In this document: in pieces, positions 26,057-35,489 of the stretch
How positions within the stretch are numbered: the first letter of the stretch is position 1
Layout: each line of letters opens with the position of its first letter
NCBI GenBank assembly: GCA_024648695.1
Contig: JACAVV010000022.1
Location: 15,001 to 79,000, forward strand
Reading direction: 5' to 3'
DNA length: 64,000 bases
Origin: Nitrospina sp.
GTDB taxonomy: Bacteria > Nitrospinota > Nitrospinia > Nitrospinales > JACRGP01
Position numbers and translations under genes: made by a program
The notes under the pieces: generated by a model
What the model was told of the DNA's origin: nothing
Seen by the model: the letters and a program-made list of their open reading frames with translations, nothing else
Databases searched by the model: none

Positions 26057-28744
26057 TCAATGGGCTTCATTCCAATTGTTTCCCCATCCCATATCGATTA
26101 CCAGGGGGACCTTTAATTTAAAAACACCTTCCATTTCTTTTTTAACCAGGGTCTCCATTTGTTTTTGTTCCGACTTTGGGCACTCAAACAGCAGTTCATC
26201 ATGAACCTGGAGGATCATGCGCGATTCTAACTTTAGTTCATGCAGTTGTTGGTGAATACGGATCATGGCCAGCTTGATCAAATCCGCCGCACTCCCCTGG
26301 ACTGGAGAATTGATGGCAATGCGCTCTGTTGCCGCCCGCACCTGCTTGTTACGGCTGTTGATGTCTGGCAGGTATCGGATCCGGTTCATCAGCGTCTTCG
26401 TGTAGCCCAACTCCGCGGCAGATTTAATGGTATCGTCCATAAACTGTTTTACGCCTTTGTACAAATCGAAATACTGTTCGATAAAGGTCTTAGCCTCTTT
26501 AGGCGATATTTTCAATTGGCGCGACAGGCCAAACGCGCTCAATCCGTAAACGATTCCAAAGTTGACCGCTTTTGCCATGCGTCGGTCACTTTCGGATACC
26601 TCCTTCAAGGCGACGCCAAAAATTTCAGCGGCTGTACGAGTGTGAATATCCTCGCCCTTTTTAAAGGCTTTGATCAAAAACTCATCTGAGGACAAATGTG
26701 CCAATATGCGCAACTCAATCTGAGAGTAGTCTGCGGATAGCAATTGATATCCCTTGGGTGCAATAAACGCTTTTCGAATTTCTTTTCCTAAATCCGATTT
26801 GATGGGAATGTTTTGCAAGTTGGGGTCACTACTGCTCAGCCTTCCGGTGGCGGCGATAGTTTGATTGAATGACGTGTGCACCCGACCGGTTTTCGGTACC
26901 GTCTCTTTGGGCAAGGCATCGACGTAAGTGGACTTAAGTTTTCCTCTCTGTCGATATGATACGATTTTCTCAGGAAGTTCATGATGTTGGGACAACTCTT
27001 CCAACACCGACATATCTGTTGATGGACCGGTTTTGGTTTTTTTGATGACGGGAAGTTTAAGCTTTTCAAACAGGATAACCGCAAGCTGTTTGGGCGAATT
27101 GATATTAAACTCTTCCCCTGCAAGTTCATGAATTTCCCGTTCGAAATTTCGTAAATCTTTCGCCATCATTTCCGAAAGTTTGGAGAGGTGATTGTTGTCG
27201 ATCAGTACGCCCTTTAATTCAATGTCTGCAAGCACTTCAATCAGCGGCATCTCCATGTTATTAAACAATTCCAGCGTTTCGCCTTTGAGACGCTGTTCCA
27301 GTGCTTTGGTGAGAAGAAGCGTTATGTCAGAATCCTCGGCGGCGTATTCGGTTGCTTTTTCGATTTCGACCTGATCGAACCCGATTTCCTTGGAGGCCGT
27401 GCCCACCACATCTTTATAGTGAATGGTTTGATGGTTTAAAATCTCCAGCGCCGCATCGTCCATGCCATGATTTCTTTTGGAAGGATCCAAAATGTAGGAA
27501 GCGATCATGGAGTCGAATGCGATGCCCACCATGTCAATGCTTTCATTTTTCAAAACTATCAAATCGTATTTGATATTATGTCCGAACTTTTTAAAGGACG
27601 GATCTTCCAGGATCGGTTTTAATTTCTTCAGGACCCAGGACTTCTCCAACTGATCCGGTACTCCAAGATAGCGATGGCTGACAGGAATATAAACCGCCGA
27701 ATGGTCCTTCCAGGCAAAGGAGATGCCCACCATTTCTGCGCGTACGGGATGTTTGCTGGTGGTTTCCAGGTCGAGGGCAAATTCACCTGCTTTTTTCAGG
27801 TCCTTGATTAGAGTTTCCAAATCCTCCTTTATTAAAATAGACCGATAGTCTTTCTGCGCCTTGGGAGAGGGTGTAGCTCCTTGATCGTTTTCACCTTCCG
27901 GTATCAAGGATGTGAAATTCAGCTCCGTAAAAAGTTTGACCGTTTTTTCTGTGTTTTTCTCGCGGATTTTAAAATCATCCAGCTTGAATGGAAGGTCCAT
28001 GCCTGTTTCAATCGTGACCAATTTATGGCTCAGGAACGCATTGTCTCTATCATTCGTCAGCTTTTCCACAAGCTTCTTTTTCTTAATTTCCTGAAGGTTT
28101 TCGTACAAGTCTTTTATGGAGCCGTAGGTTTGAATGAGTTCCGTTGCCGTTTTAGGTCCCACGCCGCCAACACCGGGAATGTTGTCGCTGGAATCGCCCA
28201 TGAGGCCCATCACTTCGATCACCTGATTTGGCGGAACTCCGAATTTTTCCAGCACCTCCGGTTCGCCAATCCACTTATTCTTCATGGTGTCCAGCATTTG
28301 AATGTTTGGAGTGATCAGTTGCATCATGTCCTTGTCGCCGCTGACAATCACCACTTTCAATCCCTTTTCTTCTCCCCGCCTGGCAAGGGTACCAATGATA
28401 TCGTCGGCTTCGAATCCTTCCTGTTTCAAACAGGGGATATTCAGAGCGTCGACAATCGGCTCGAAATAGGGAAATTGTTGTTTTAATTCTTCAGGAGGTT
28501 CCTGGCGGTTGGCTTTATATAAGGCATACATGTCATGACGAAACGTTTTCTCTTTGGTATCGAACACCATTGCCAGGTAATCCGGTTGCTCATCGCGGAT
28601 GACCTTTAACAGCATATTAGTGAATCCATAAAGCGCGTTGGTGGGCAAGCCTTTGGCATTGGAAAGGTTTTGCCGGATTGCGTAAAAGGCCCGAAAAATA
28701 TACGCCGATCCATCGATGAGATAAAAAGATTTTTGAGTGGTCAT
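26057..28744 (-). CDS. polA: DNA polymerase I
   Basis: The 895-residue enzyme replaces RNA primers and fills repair gaps. All three domains are present. The 5'-3' exonuclease (residues 1 to about 290) has YLIDGSAYIFRAFYA, VSGDKDMMQL and GDSSDNIPGVGGVGPKTA. The 3'-5' exonuclease (from about 310) has FALDLETTSKHP and YAAEDSDITLLL, so proofreading residues look intact. The polymerase domain has motif A DYSQIELRILAHLS, motif B RRMAKAVNFGIVYGLSAFGLSRQL and motif C LQVHDELLFE. The C-terminus is typical. Confidence 0.97.
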   Translation of the reverse strand: MTTQKSFYLIDGSAYIFRAFYAIRQNLSNAKGLPTNALYGFTNMLLKVIRDEQPDYLAMVFDTKEKTFRHDMYALYKANRQEPPEELKQQFPYFEPIVDALNIPCLKQEGFEADDIIGTLARRGEEKGLKVVIVSGDKDMMQLITPNIQMLDTMKNKWIGEPEVLEKFGVPPNQVIEVMGLMGDSSDNIPGVGGVGPKTATELIQTYGSIKDLYENLQEIKKKKLVEKLTNDRDNAFLSHKLVTIETGMDLPFKLDDFKIREKNTEKTVKLFTELNFTSLIPEGENDQGATPSPKAQKDYRSILIKEDLETLIKDLKKAGEFALDLETTSKHPVRAEMVGISFAWKDHSAVYIPVSHRYLGVPDQLEKSWVLKKLKPILEDPSFKKFGHNIKYDLIVLKNESIDMVGIAFDSMIASYILDPSKRNHGMDDAALEILNHQTIHYKDVVGTASKEIGFDQVEIEKATEYAAEDSDITLLLTKALEQRLKGETLELFNNMEMPLIEVLADIELKGVLIDNNHLSKLSEMMAKDLRNFEREIHELAGEEFNINSPKQLAVILFEKLKLPVIKKTKTGPSTDMSVLEELSQHHELPEKIVSYRQRGKLKSTYVDALPKETVPKTGRVHTSFNQTIAATGRLSSSDPNLQNIPIKSDLGKEIRKAFIAPKGYQLLSADYSQIELRILAHLSSDEFLIKAFKKGEDIHTRTAAEIFGVALKEVSESDRRMAKAVNFGIVYGLSAFGLSRQLKISPKEAKTFIEQYFDLYKGVKQFMDDTIKSAAELGYTKTLMNRIRYLPDINSRNKQVRAATERIAINSPVQGSAADLIKLAMIRIHQQLHELKLESRMILQVHDELLFECPKSEQKQMETLVKKEMEGVFKLKVPLVIDMGWGNNWNEAH

Positions 28745-28779
28745 ATAAGCTGGTTCAATCTTATAGAATCGGAACCCGG

Positions 28780-30858
28780 TTATTTGCCCAGATTCCGAAT
28801 GATTTTAGTGATGCGCTGGCATTCTGAAAAAACAACCTGCAGATAGGGGGTTAAACCCGGCGTCAACAGATTTTCCTGTTCAATTTTTTGAAGAAAACTT
28901 TTGATCAAAAGGAATGAATGGTCCAGGTCTTTAATCTCTTGATGGTGATCACCTAAGGAAGAACTGAAGGTTCCCATTAAAGGGTCTTCTTCGAAACTTC
29001 CCGCGTATTTTTCCGGTTGGTTATAAGGGTCTTCAATGATTCTTTTTTCAGATGGATTGTCTTTGGAGGACCTTCTGGCCTCCTGAAAATTCCGGAATAA
29101 TTGATCAAAGTCTTCAATATCACTGTCCTGCAGAGGATCCGCTGAGGTCAGCAAAGGATTTTCAATGATCTGTTGAGTGTATTCCAATTGGGATGTAAAT
29201 TCATCCAGTTGTTGAAGAACATTTTTGCGGCCCAGGTATCCTCCAATGATACTTGTCGCCGTTTGCAAGAGAGCCCTTGTTTCCTTGTCCCAGTCCCGAT
29301 GTTCTACACATTCGTCCAGGCCGAGGAAACCATACCAGAGTTTTCCAACGAAAATAGGGAGGACGAGGATACTAACTATCTTTTGTTCCTTTAAAAGCTT
29401 TTTTTCCAGTTCAGGAAAAGAGGGAATATCGCCCTTGATTTCGCGGCCTATAGACAGGGTTTCTGCCCACCGTTGAAATCCCGCGTTTTCATAAGACATT
29501 TGGGAGAGCCAATCGTTTTCTATGTGGGGTTCAATTCGCTTTTGACATGACTCGGCTATTTGACGAAAACACAATCCTTCTGAGAAATGATGGAAATTTT
29601 CAAAAATATATACACGTGAGACTCCCGAAATTGATAACAAATGCTCCAAAGATTTCTGTAAGGTTCTTTCGTCAGAAGAGGAACCGGAAAATAAATTTTG
29701 TGTGAATAAAGAAAGGCCATCTGCCAGTTTTTGATGCGCCGCATAGGCTTCTTGCTTAACCTTGTTTTCGTGTGCCAGGGCCTCCAGATTTTCTGAAAGG
29801 GATGTCCATTCATTGGTGGTTGAATTGGAGGCTGAATTTTTATTGATAAACTTAAGAGACTCAGCAACTCGGATCAACCTTCTTAGCGGCCGGGTCAGAA
29901 GCCTGGACAGAAGAAAAGAAACCACCAGAGAGACCAGGGTTAAAACGATCAGAGAGGAAACGATCCGGTTTCGCAAATCGTTAATGGGTGTTAAAGCCCG
30001 GGAATAAGGGTATTGAACCAGGAGCGTCCAATCGTTACCGGGAAACTCCGAATATCCACGGTCCTTGCTGTAAGCCACAATAAACTTTTGATTATTCTTC
30101 GGGTGCTCATGCAGGAAACTCCCAAAAGGTTTATCACCGGAGGTTCTTTTAAGAATTTCCCTTTTTGTGTAATTTTCCATTAACACTTTTGCGGGAAACT
30201 TGTTTGAATAAATCAGCCAACCCTTGTGATTGATCAGGTCGATTTGGCGAAAACGGTCTCCGGGTCCGATAGAAGTTTGCGGGAGGACAAGGGTTTCAAA
30301 ATGCTCCATCGGAATGCGAAGCACCAGGACGCGAAATGGTTTGCCTTTTTTATTTTTGACCCGGACTGAAAAATGGAGTTTCGCATTTTTGGGAGAAGAT
30401 CGGTTTTCGATAAATTTGCCAAGGGACGGGTTTCCCTCAATCACGTTATGCCAATAGTCAGGTAAAGTAGTGAACTTCGCGTCAGAAAAATCCGGGCTTG
30501 CGGCCAGTTGGTTGCCCTTGAGGTCGTACAGGGTCAGGGTCGATTGAAGCGACAGGGTTTGGCGGAGTTCCTTTAATCTTTTGTTTAATTGCCCTTTAGT
30601 ATGGATGGTGGAAAACAGGATTGGGTCGTGTGCAATTAACCTCAGTGTTAAAAGCCGTTCAAAGAACATCAACCCGATTTGATCATGAATCTGGGTGGCT
30701 TCTTTAATCAGTTGCGATTGAAGCTCCTTTTGAAAAATACGTTTCTGGGAATTAAAAATCAGAAAAGAAGAGACACCAGCCACTCCCACCATGACGACAA
30801 ATAAAAGAAGTGTCAATTGGGTGGATAGCTTCACGGTATTTGGTGGGAGAGTTCCCAA
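28780..30858 (-). CDS. Cache-HAMP-GAF membrane sensor without kinase catalytic domain
   Basis: A 692-residue sensor-like protein. It has an N-terminal membrane helix (about 12-34), a large periplasmic Cache-type region (DLINHKGWLIYSN, FPGNDWTLLVQYPYSRAL) and a second helix (about 300-320). A HAMP segment (LLTRPLRRLIRVAESL) and a GAF domain (about 390-560, VSRVYIFENFH, ILVLPIFVGKLWYGFLGLDE) follow. The C-terminus ends with LTPYLQVVFSECQRITKIIRNLGK, which resembles the second helix of a histidine kinase dimerisation domain. However, no proper H-box and no ATPase domain are present. The TTG start at 30858 is uncertain. The CheX-like gene lies upstream on the same strand. Confidence 0.8.
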   Translation of the reverse strand: MGTLPPNTVKLSTQLTLLLFVVMVGVAGVSSFLIFNSQKRIFQKELQSQLIKEATQIHDQIGLMFFERLLTLRLIAHDPILFSTIHTKGQLNKRLKELRQTLSLQSTLTLYDLKGNQLAASPDFSDAKFTTLPDYWHNVIEGNPSLGKFIENRSSPKNAKLHFSVRVKNKKGKPFRVLVLRIPMEHFETLVLPQTSIGPGDRFRQIDLINHKGWLIYSNKFPAKVLMENYTKREILKRTSGDKPFGSFLHEHPKNNQKFIVAYSKDRGYSEFPGNDWTLLVQYPYSRALTPINDLRNRIVSSLIVLTLVSLVVSFLLSRLLTRPLRRLIRVAESLKFINKNSASNSTTNEWTSLSENLEALAHENKVKQEAYAAHQKLADGLSLFTQNLFSGSSSDERTLQKSLEHLLSISGVSRVYIFENFHHFSEGLCFRQIAESCQKRIEPHIENDWLSQMSYENAGFQRWAETLSIGREIKGDIPSFPELEKKLLKEQKIVSILVLPIFVGKLWYGFLGLDECVEHRDWDKETRALLQTATSIIGGYLGRKNVLQQLDEFTSQLEYTQQIIENPLLTSADPLQDSDIEDFDQLFRNFQEARRSSKDNPSEKRIIEDPYNQPEKYAGSFEEDPLMGTFSSSLGDHHQEIKDLDHSFLLIKSFLQKIEQENLLTPGLTPYLQVVFSECQRITKIIRNLGK

Positions 30859-31024
30859 AAAGGGGTTTTTTAATATACGGTCTGGTATCTATAGCACGTG
30901 TTAAAATTTTATACCAGTGAAGAATAGCATAAAGTCCCTCCATTTGCGATTTGGAGATAAAGAAATTGTTTCATTGTTTTGATCGGTCAATATTAAAGCA
31001 ACTTGAACCGCACGGTCATTTTCC

Positions 31025-32020
31025 TTAGGAGATAGGTTGAAACTCAACCAGTAAATGAATGGTTTCATCAAATGTTTTAAATGGAACGATAAGGTTTGCT
31101 CCATTTTCCTCGCTTGCCTCAGCTTGGGAATCCGACCCGCTTTTGGATTGTGGGAGCCCTAATTGGAATTTTAAATGAGGTTCCCCCGCATCTTCCCAGA
31201 TTTTTCCTTTTTGGGCCAGTTCGAAAAACTCTTTATGAAAGTCGTCAATTTTTGGCTTGATAATGCCTCCCACAATGTTTGCCAACTCTTCAACCACACC
31301 ACAGACCTGATCCATATCAATGGCACCAAAAATTCCTTCATATACTTTGCAGGCGGCTTTTTCAGGAAAACCAAGGGTCAATACCAGACGAATTTTGCTG
31401 TTTTCATCGGTTAAGTCAACGGATGCCATAAAATCCCCTGTAATGGAATTTCCTTCCTGCGGAGAACCCGGTTCGGCAACCGCCATGTATTGTCCAAAAG
31501 CTTCCATGGTGGTATCGATGAAAATTTTCACAATATTTGAATGAATATTGCCTGCAGGCTCCTGACTGAGGGCAGGGCTGTCTCCGTTTTCCGGAAGTGC
31601 CGATCCACCATTGGCGGAACTTTCCAAACCTAAAACCTGTTGCAATGTGTTTTCCAATCCCTGGGGCGAAAACGGTTTGCGCAGATAGGCAAAAGGTTCC
31701 TGAGTCGGTAAATCGTCAGGAAAACAGGATTTGTCCTCCGCCGATATTAAAACAAAAGGGGTCGATTTGGCGGTTTCATTACCATTGTTTCTTAATTGTT
31801 TAAGCAGGGTAAACCCATCCTTCAATTTTAAATGAACCGAAGACGTTATCAGGTTGAACTCCTGAAGTTCCGTAAGCAGGATAGCTTGATTTCCATCGTT
31901 GGCAGTCCATATGTTTTCGTCCTGAAACCCGAATTTGGTCAAGGACTTTTTGATCAGGCGCGCCATGAAAGGTGAATTGTCAACGACAAGCACGTTATGG
32001 TTTTGAAGATCGCAACTCAT
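31025..32020 (-). CDS. Degenerate receiver domain fused to CheX-like domain
   Basis: Residues 1-130 form a CheY-like receiver fold (NVLVVDNSPFMARLIKKSL; Lys115 in YLRKPFSP). The phosphoacceptor position is Ser61, because SSVHLKLKDG replaces the usual D-x-x-M-P-x-x-DG. One of the two acidic residues is also Asn15. Residues about 165-331 resemble CheX, the CheY-P phosphatase family, with the ExxN signature at Glu245-Asn248 (VVEELANIVGGIIK). The protein may bind partners independently of phosphorylation. It sits upstream of the Cache-HAMP-GAF gene; together they suggest a signalling pair. Confidence 0.8.
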   Translation of the reverse strand: MSCDLQNHNVLVVDNSPFMARLIKKSLTKFGFQDENIWTANDGNQAILLTELQEFNLITSSVHLKLKDGFTLLKQLRNNGNETAKSTPFVLISAEDKSCFPDDLPTQEPFAYLRKPFSPQGLENTLQQVLGLESSANGGSALPENGDSPALSQEPAGNIHSNIVKIFIDTTMEAFGQYMAVAEPGSPQEGNSITGDFMASVDLTDENSKIRLVLTLGFPEKAACKVYEGIFGAIDMDQVCGVVEELANIVGGIIKPKIDDFHKEFFELAQKGKIWEDAGEPHLKFQLGLPQSKSGSDSQAEASEENGANLIVPFKTFDETIHLLVEFQPIS

Positions 32021-32194
32021 TGTGTTTTCCTGAATTTTAATTAATGTGACAATTGAAATTTAAGGATTTTACCCCCAGCTTCATACAACAATTCTCTTTA
32101 TTATACTATATTTCATTAAAAGTAAAAGTAAATTATTATGACGCTCTTTAATATTTGGAGGTTTTTACATAATTTAGATGCTACTGGGGAAGTA

Positions 32195-32920
32195 TTAGGG
32201 GGTTTTTACGCAACGAAAGCCAATGTTACTATTCCGAATGTTTGGTTCCGACCAGTATCGCGTGACGGTTTGCAGGTGGCGGGTGCTGGAATACCAGGAT
32301 CCGCCTCTTATCACGCGTTCTTCTCCGCTTTCGGGACCTTTTGGGTTCCGTTTCGGACTTTCTTCATAATAATGTTTGCCGTACCAATCGGAAGTCCATT
32401 CCCAAACATTTCCTGAAATATCATACAAACCGAAACTATTAGGTTTCTTTAATCCTACTGGATGGGTGTGGTCCTCAGAGTTTTCATCATACCAGGCAAA
32501 GGTTTCAGGTTGGTTGTCTCCCCAAAAGAAATTGGAGGTGGAGTGTCCGCGTGCGGCCTTTTCCCATTCGGCCTCGGTCGGAAGTCGTTTTCCAAGTTTA
32601 TTGCAATAGGCGTTGGCTTCGAACCAGGTAACCTGTTCAACGGGGTGATCCGAGGCCACGAATTTGGAAGGATTAAAATTCCTTAATTCTTCAAAGTTCT
32701 TTTGATTCACTTCGTAACGGTCAATATAGTATTCGTCCAGGAAAACGGTGTGAGGCGTTTTGTTGCTGGCTCCTTCTGTTCCCATAATAAATTCACCGGC
32801 TTTGATAGCAACCATATCTTCAGAGACTTCAGCGAAAGTAGAATTAGCGGTAATGAAAAAGAGTGCCAGCGCTATAAGAAGTAATATTTGGATTTTGAAA
32901 AATTTAACACCGGTATTCAT
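32195..32920 (-). CDS. Secreted SUMF1/FGE-like domain protein (second copy)
   Basis: A signal peptide (hydrophobic core ILLLIALALFFITANSTFA) precedes an FGE-like domain: MVAIKAGEFIMGT, YYIDRYEVNQKNFEEL, PVEQVTWFEANAYCNKLGKRLPTEAEWEKAARG, YDISGNVWEWTSDWYG and a C-terminal NIGFRC. As in the gene at 19070, the first catalytic Cys of true FGE is replaced (GGSWYSS), so enzymatic activity is unlikely. The ATG at 32920 is chosen because GGAGG lies 4-5 nt upstream and the signal peptide starts there. A longer upstream frame is not supported. Confidence 0.9.
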   Translation of the reverse strand: MNTGVKFFKIQILLLIALALFFITANSTFAEVSEDMVAIKAGEFIMGTEGASNKTPHTVFLDEYYIDRYEVNQKNFEELRNFNPSKFVASDHPVEQVTWFEANAYCNKLGKRLPTEAEWEKAARGHSTSNFFWGDNQPETFAWYDENSEDHTHPVGLKKPNSFGLYDISGNVWEWTSDWYGKHYYEESPKRNPKGPESGEERVIRGGSWYSSTRHLQTVTRYWSEPNIRNSNIGFRCVKTP

Positions 32921-33082
32921 TCGACCTCCAATGGGGGGATGATTGATTTGGGGGATATAACTATTACATTTTAGCAAAAATAAAGCCGGAAGAACCACTA
33001 TTTAGAATTCAAATACTGAATTAAAAAAGGAGGGGAGGGATTCAATACATCCCTTAAACGAAAGGACTTATTTTTAAAATGT

Positions 33083-33514
33083 TCAACCGGATTGTTTCGA
33101 GCGTTCTTTAATAAGGTTCTCAATTCCCTGTTTAAAGGATTCGCTTTTTTCCACCAGATTCTGAAAACTGCTTTTAAACAGCATGAAACAAACTGTGTCT
33201 TCTTCAGCCACTATGGTGGCCGCACGGGGACGGTTGCTGACCAGGGCCATTTCGCCAAAAAAATCTTCCGGGTGAAGGGTGCCTACTTTTTCTGTCCGAA
33301 ACATCCATTTTTTGACGGAGACACTGACAGTTCCCTTATAGACCACGAAAAACCATTCGCCCTGGTCCCCTTCGGTAATGATGGTTTCACCCTTGGCATA
33401 ATTTGCCCGTTCCATATGGTCGATCAATTCGCCAAGTTCAGTGTCGGAAAAGCCCGAGAAGAAATTGGATTTCTTAAAAACTCTCAAAAGCCATTCAGTA
33501 TCAGAAGGATTCAT
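33083..33514 (-). CDS. Cyclic-nucleotide-binding domain protein
   Basis: The 143-residue protein is essentially one CNB (CAP-type) domain. FSGFSDTELGELIDHMERANYAKGETIITEGDQGEWFFVVYKGTVSV gives the barrel, and FFGEMALVSNRPRAATIVAEEDTVC is the phosphate-binding cassette with its Glu and Arg. No DNA-binding helix-turn-helix follows, so it is not a CRP-type regulator. It is a stand-alone effector or partner protein. The ligand (cAMP, cGMP or none) cannot be told. It is downstream of the parCE pair on the same strand. Confidence 0.87.
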   Translation of the reverse strand: MNPSDTEWLLRVFKKSNFFSGFSDTELGELIDHMERANYAKGETIITEGDQGEWFFVVYKGTVSVSVKKWMFRTEKVGTLHPEDFFGEMALVSNRPRAATIVAEEDTVCFMLFKSSFQNLVEKSESFKQGIENLIKERSKQSG

Positions 33515-33593
33515 TGCCTTAAAAAATAAAAATTAGCACTATTAGGTTGATTATATACCCAGATATGAGTACGAAAGTATAATTAGATCAAAT

Positions 33594-35483
33594 TCAAACA
33601 TCAAGCGTTTCTTGGGCAAATACGGCTTTTTCCTTAATAAAATGAAACCGAGGTTGCGAATCTTTCCCCATCAATTGATCGAAGGTTGAGTGTGTGTCCT
33701 GTGGGTTCACTATTTCTACTCGGATTAATGAGCGTTTTGCTTTATCCATAGTTGTATTCCTTAAGTCCGCGACCGGCATTTCCCCCAACCCTTTAAATCG
33801 GCCAATTTCGTATTTAGCTCCATTGAGTTTGTTTATGACCTTGTCTTTTTCATTTTCATCCAGAGCATAATAGTTGTTTTTTCCCGAATCGATGCGAAAA
33901 AGGGGCGGTTGCGCTATGTACAGATGACCCTTTTCAATCAATTCAGGAAGGTGCCGGTAAAAAAATGTCAGCAGTAAGGAACAAATATGCGCGCCGTCGA
34001 CATCGGCATCGGTCATGATGATCACTTTACCGTATCTCAATTTGGAATAATCGAATTTGGGTCCCATCCCGGTTCCCAGCGCGGAGATGATATTTTTGAT
34101 CTCCGTGTTGGCCAGAATTTTTTCCATCGTGGCGGTTTCGACGTTCAGAATCTTTCCGCGGATGGGCAGGATTGCCTGGGTTTTTCGGTCTCGTGCCTGC
34201 TTACTGGACCCTCCTGCTGAATCGCCTTCGCAAATAAACAGTTCGGACTCGTCTCTTTGAGTGGAAGAGCAATCTGACAGTTTGCCGGGCAGATTCAACC
34301 GATGAGAGATATTCGTTTTGCGGTGCACCGCTTCTTTGGCTTGACGGGAAGCGATGCGGGCCTGCGCTGATAATAGAATGCGATTGGCCAGGGTATCCCC
34401 TAAGGTCGTGTGCTCAAACAAGGTGTGTTCCAGAGAATGTTTTACAAAAGATTCCATTTGAGACGTGATTTCGGAATTGAGTCGCCCTTTTGTTTGACCC
34501 TGAAACTCGACTTCTCCGGACAGATAAATGTTGATGATGGCAATCAAGCCTTCGCGGGCGTCCTCCGAGGTGATGCTGGTGATGCCTTTAGGAAGCAGTT
34601 TTCTTTTATCGATGTAGTCTTTAAGTGCCCGGGTGATTCCATTTCGAAAGCCGTTTTCATGAGTGCCCCCATCAATGGTGCGGATCGAATTGGCGTAAGA
34701 ATGGATTTCCGTTGTCGTCTGGCTGGTCCAGATGAAGGCGGTCTCTATTTTGAGATTGGGATCTTCCTTTTCATAATAAAACGGTTGCTCCATAAGGGTA
34801 GGACGGTTTTGGATAATTTTTTGAATATAATCCTTGATGCCCTCAGGGTACAAAAAGGAATGGGTCTCTTTGTTCGCCTTGACCAGAATTTTCAGGCCAC
34901 GATTGAGAAAGGCCTTGGACTCGGCTCGTTCGAGAATCCACTTGAGGTTGAAGTTGGTCTTTGGGAATATTTTAGGGTCCGGCTTGAAACTGACCGTTGT
35001 GCCATAGCGTTTGGAAGCTTTACCCTTTTTTAATTTGGAAGTGGCTTGCCCACGGGAATAAGTTTGCGTCCATTCAAAACCATCGCGGCTGGAGGTCGCG
35101 ATTAAAGATTCCGAAAGCGCACACACTACAGCCATGCCGACCCCGTGCAGTCCTCCGGAAACCTTGTAGGTGTCGTTATCGAATTTACCTCCCGAGTGAA
35201 GCGTGGTGAATAGCACTTCCATCGCGCTTTTTTTGGTGTTCTTGAACGTGTCAACAGGAATTCCGCGTCCGTTGTCCTTGACGGTCACTTCTCCCTGTTC
35301 GTCAAGGGTGATTTCTATAGCGTTGCAATGGCCGTTAATAGCTTCGTCCACGCAATTGTCCAGAATTTCCCAAACCAGATGGTGGAGTCCTGTGGCGGAG
35401 GTGGAGCCAATATACATACCGGGCCGGCGCCTAACCGGCTCAAGCCCTTCCAGAACCTGAATGTCTTTGGCTTTATAACTCAT
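33594..35483 (-). CDS. parE: DNA topoisomerase IV subunit B
   Basis: ParE is the ATPase subunit that powers decatenation of daughter chromosomes. The 629-residue protein has the GHKL ATPase (LEGLEPVRRRPGMYIGS, EILDNCVDEAINGHC, VKDNGRGIPVD, GGLHGVGMAVV), the transducer domain and the TOPRIM region (LFICEGDSAGGSSKQARDRKTQAILPIRGKILNVE, VIIMTDADVDGAHI). It is encoded 6 bp downstream of parC. Distinction from gyrB rests on the pairing with parC and the short length; a second gyrAB pair elsewhere would confirm it. Confidence 0.85.
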   Translation of the reverse strand: MSYKAKDIQVLEGLEPVRRRPGMYIGSTSATGLHHLVWEILDNCVDEAINGHCNAIEITLDEQGEVTVKDNGRGIPVDTFKNTKKSAMEVLFTTLHSGGKFDNDTYKVSGGLHGVGMAVVCALSESLIATSSRDGFEWTQTYSRGQATSKLKKGKASKRYGTTVSFKPDPKIFPKTNFNLKWILERAESKAFLNRGLKILVKANKETHSFLYPEGIKDYIQKIIQNRPTLMEQPFYYEKEDPNLKIETAFIWTSQTTTEIHSYANSIRTIDGGTHENGFRNGITRALKDYIDKRKLLPKGITSITSEDAREGLIAIINIYLSGEVEFQGQTKGRLNSEITSQMESFVKHSLEHTLFEHTTLGDTLANRILLSAQARIASRQAKEAVHRKTNISHRLNLPGKLSDCSSTQRDESELFICEGDSAGGSSKQARDRKTQAILPIRGKILNVETATMEKILANTEIKNIISALGTGMGPKFDYSKLRYGKVIIMTDADVDGAHICSLLLTFFYRHLPELIEKGHLYIAQPPLFRIDSGKNNYYALDENEKDKVINKLNGAKYEIGRFKGLGEMPVADLRNTTMDKAKRSLIRVEIVNPQDTHSTFDQLMGKDSQPRFHFIKEKAVFAQETLDV

Positions 35484-35489
35484 GATTTC

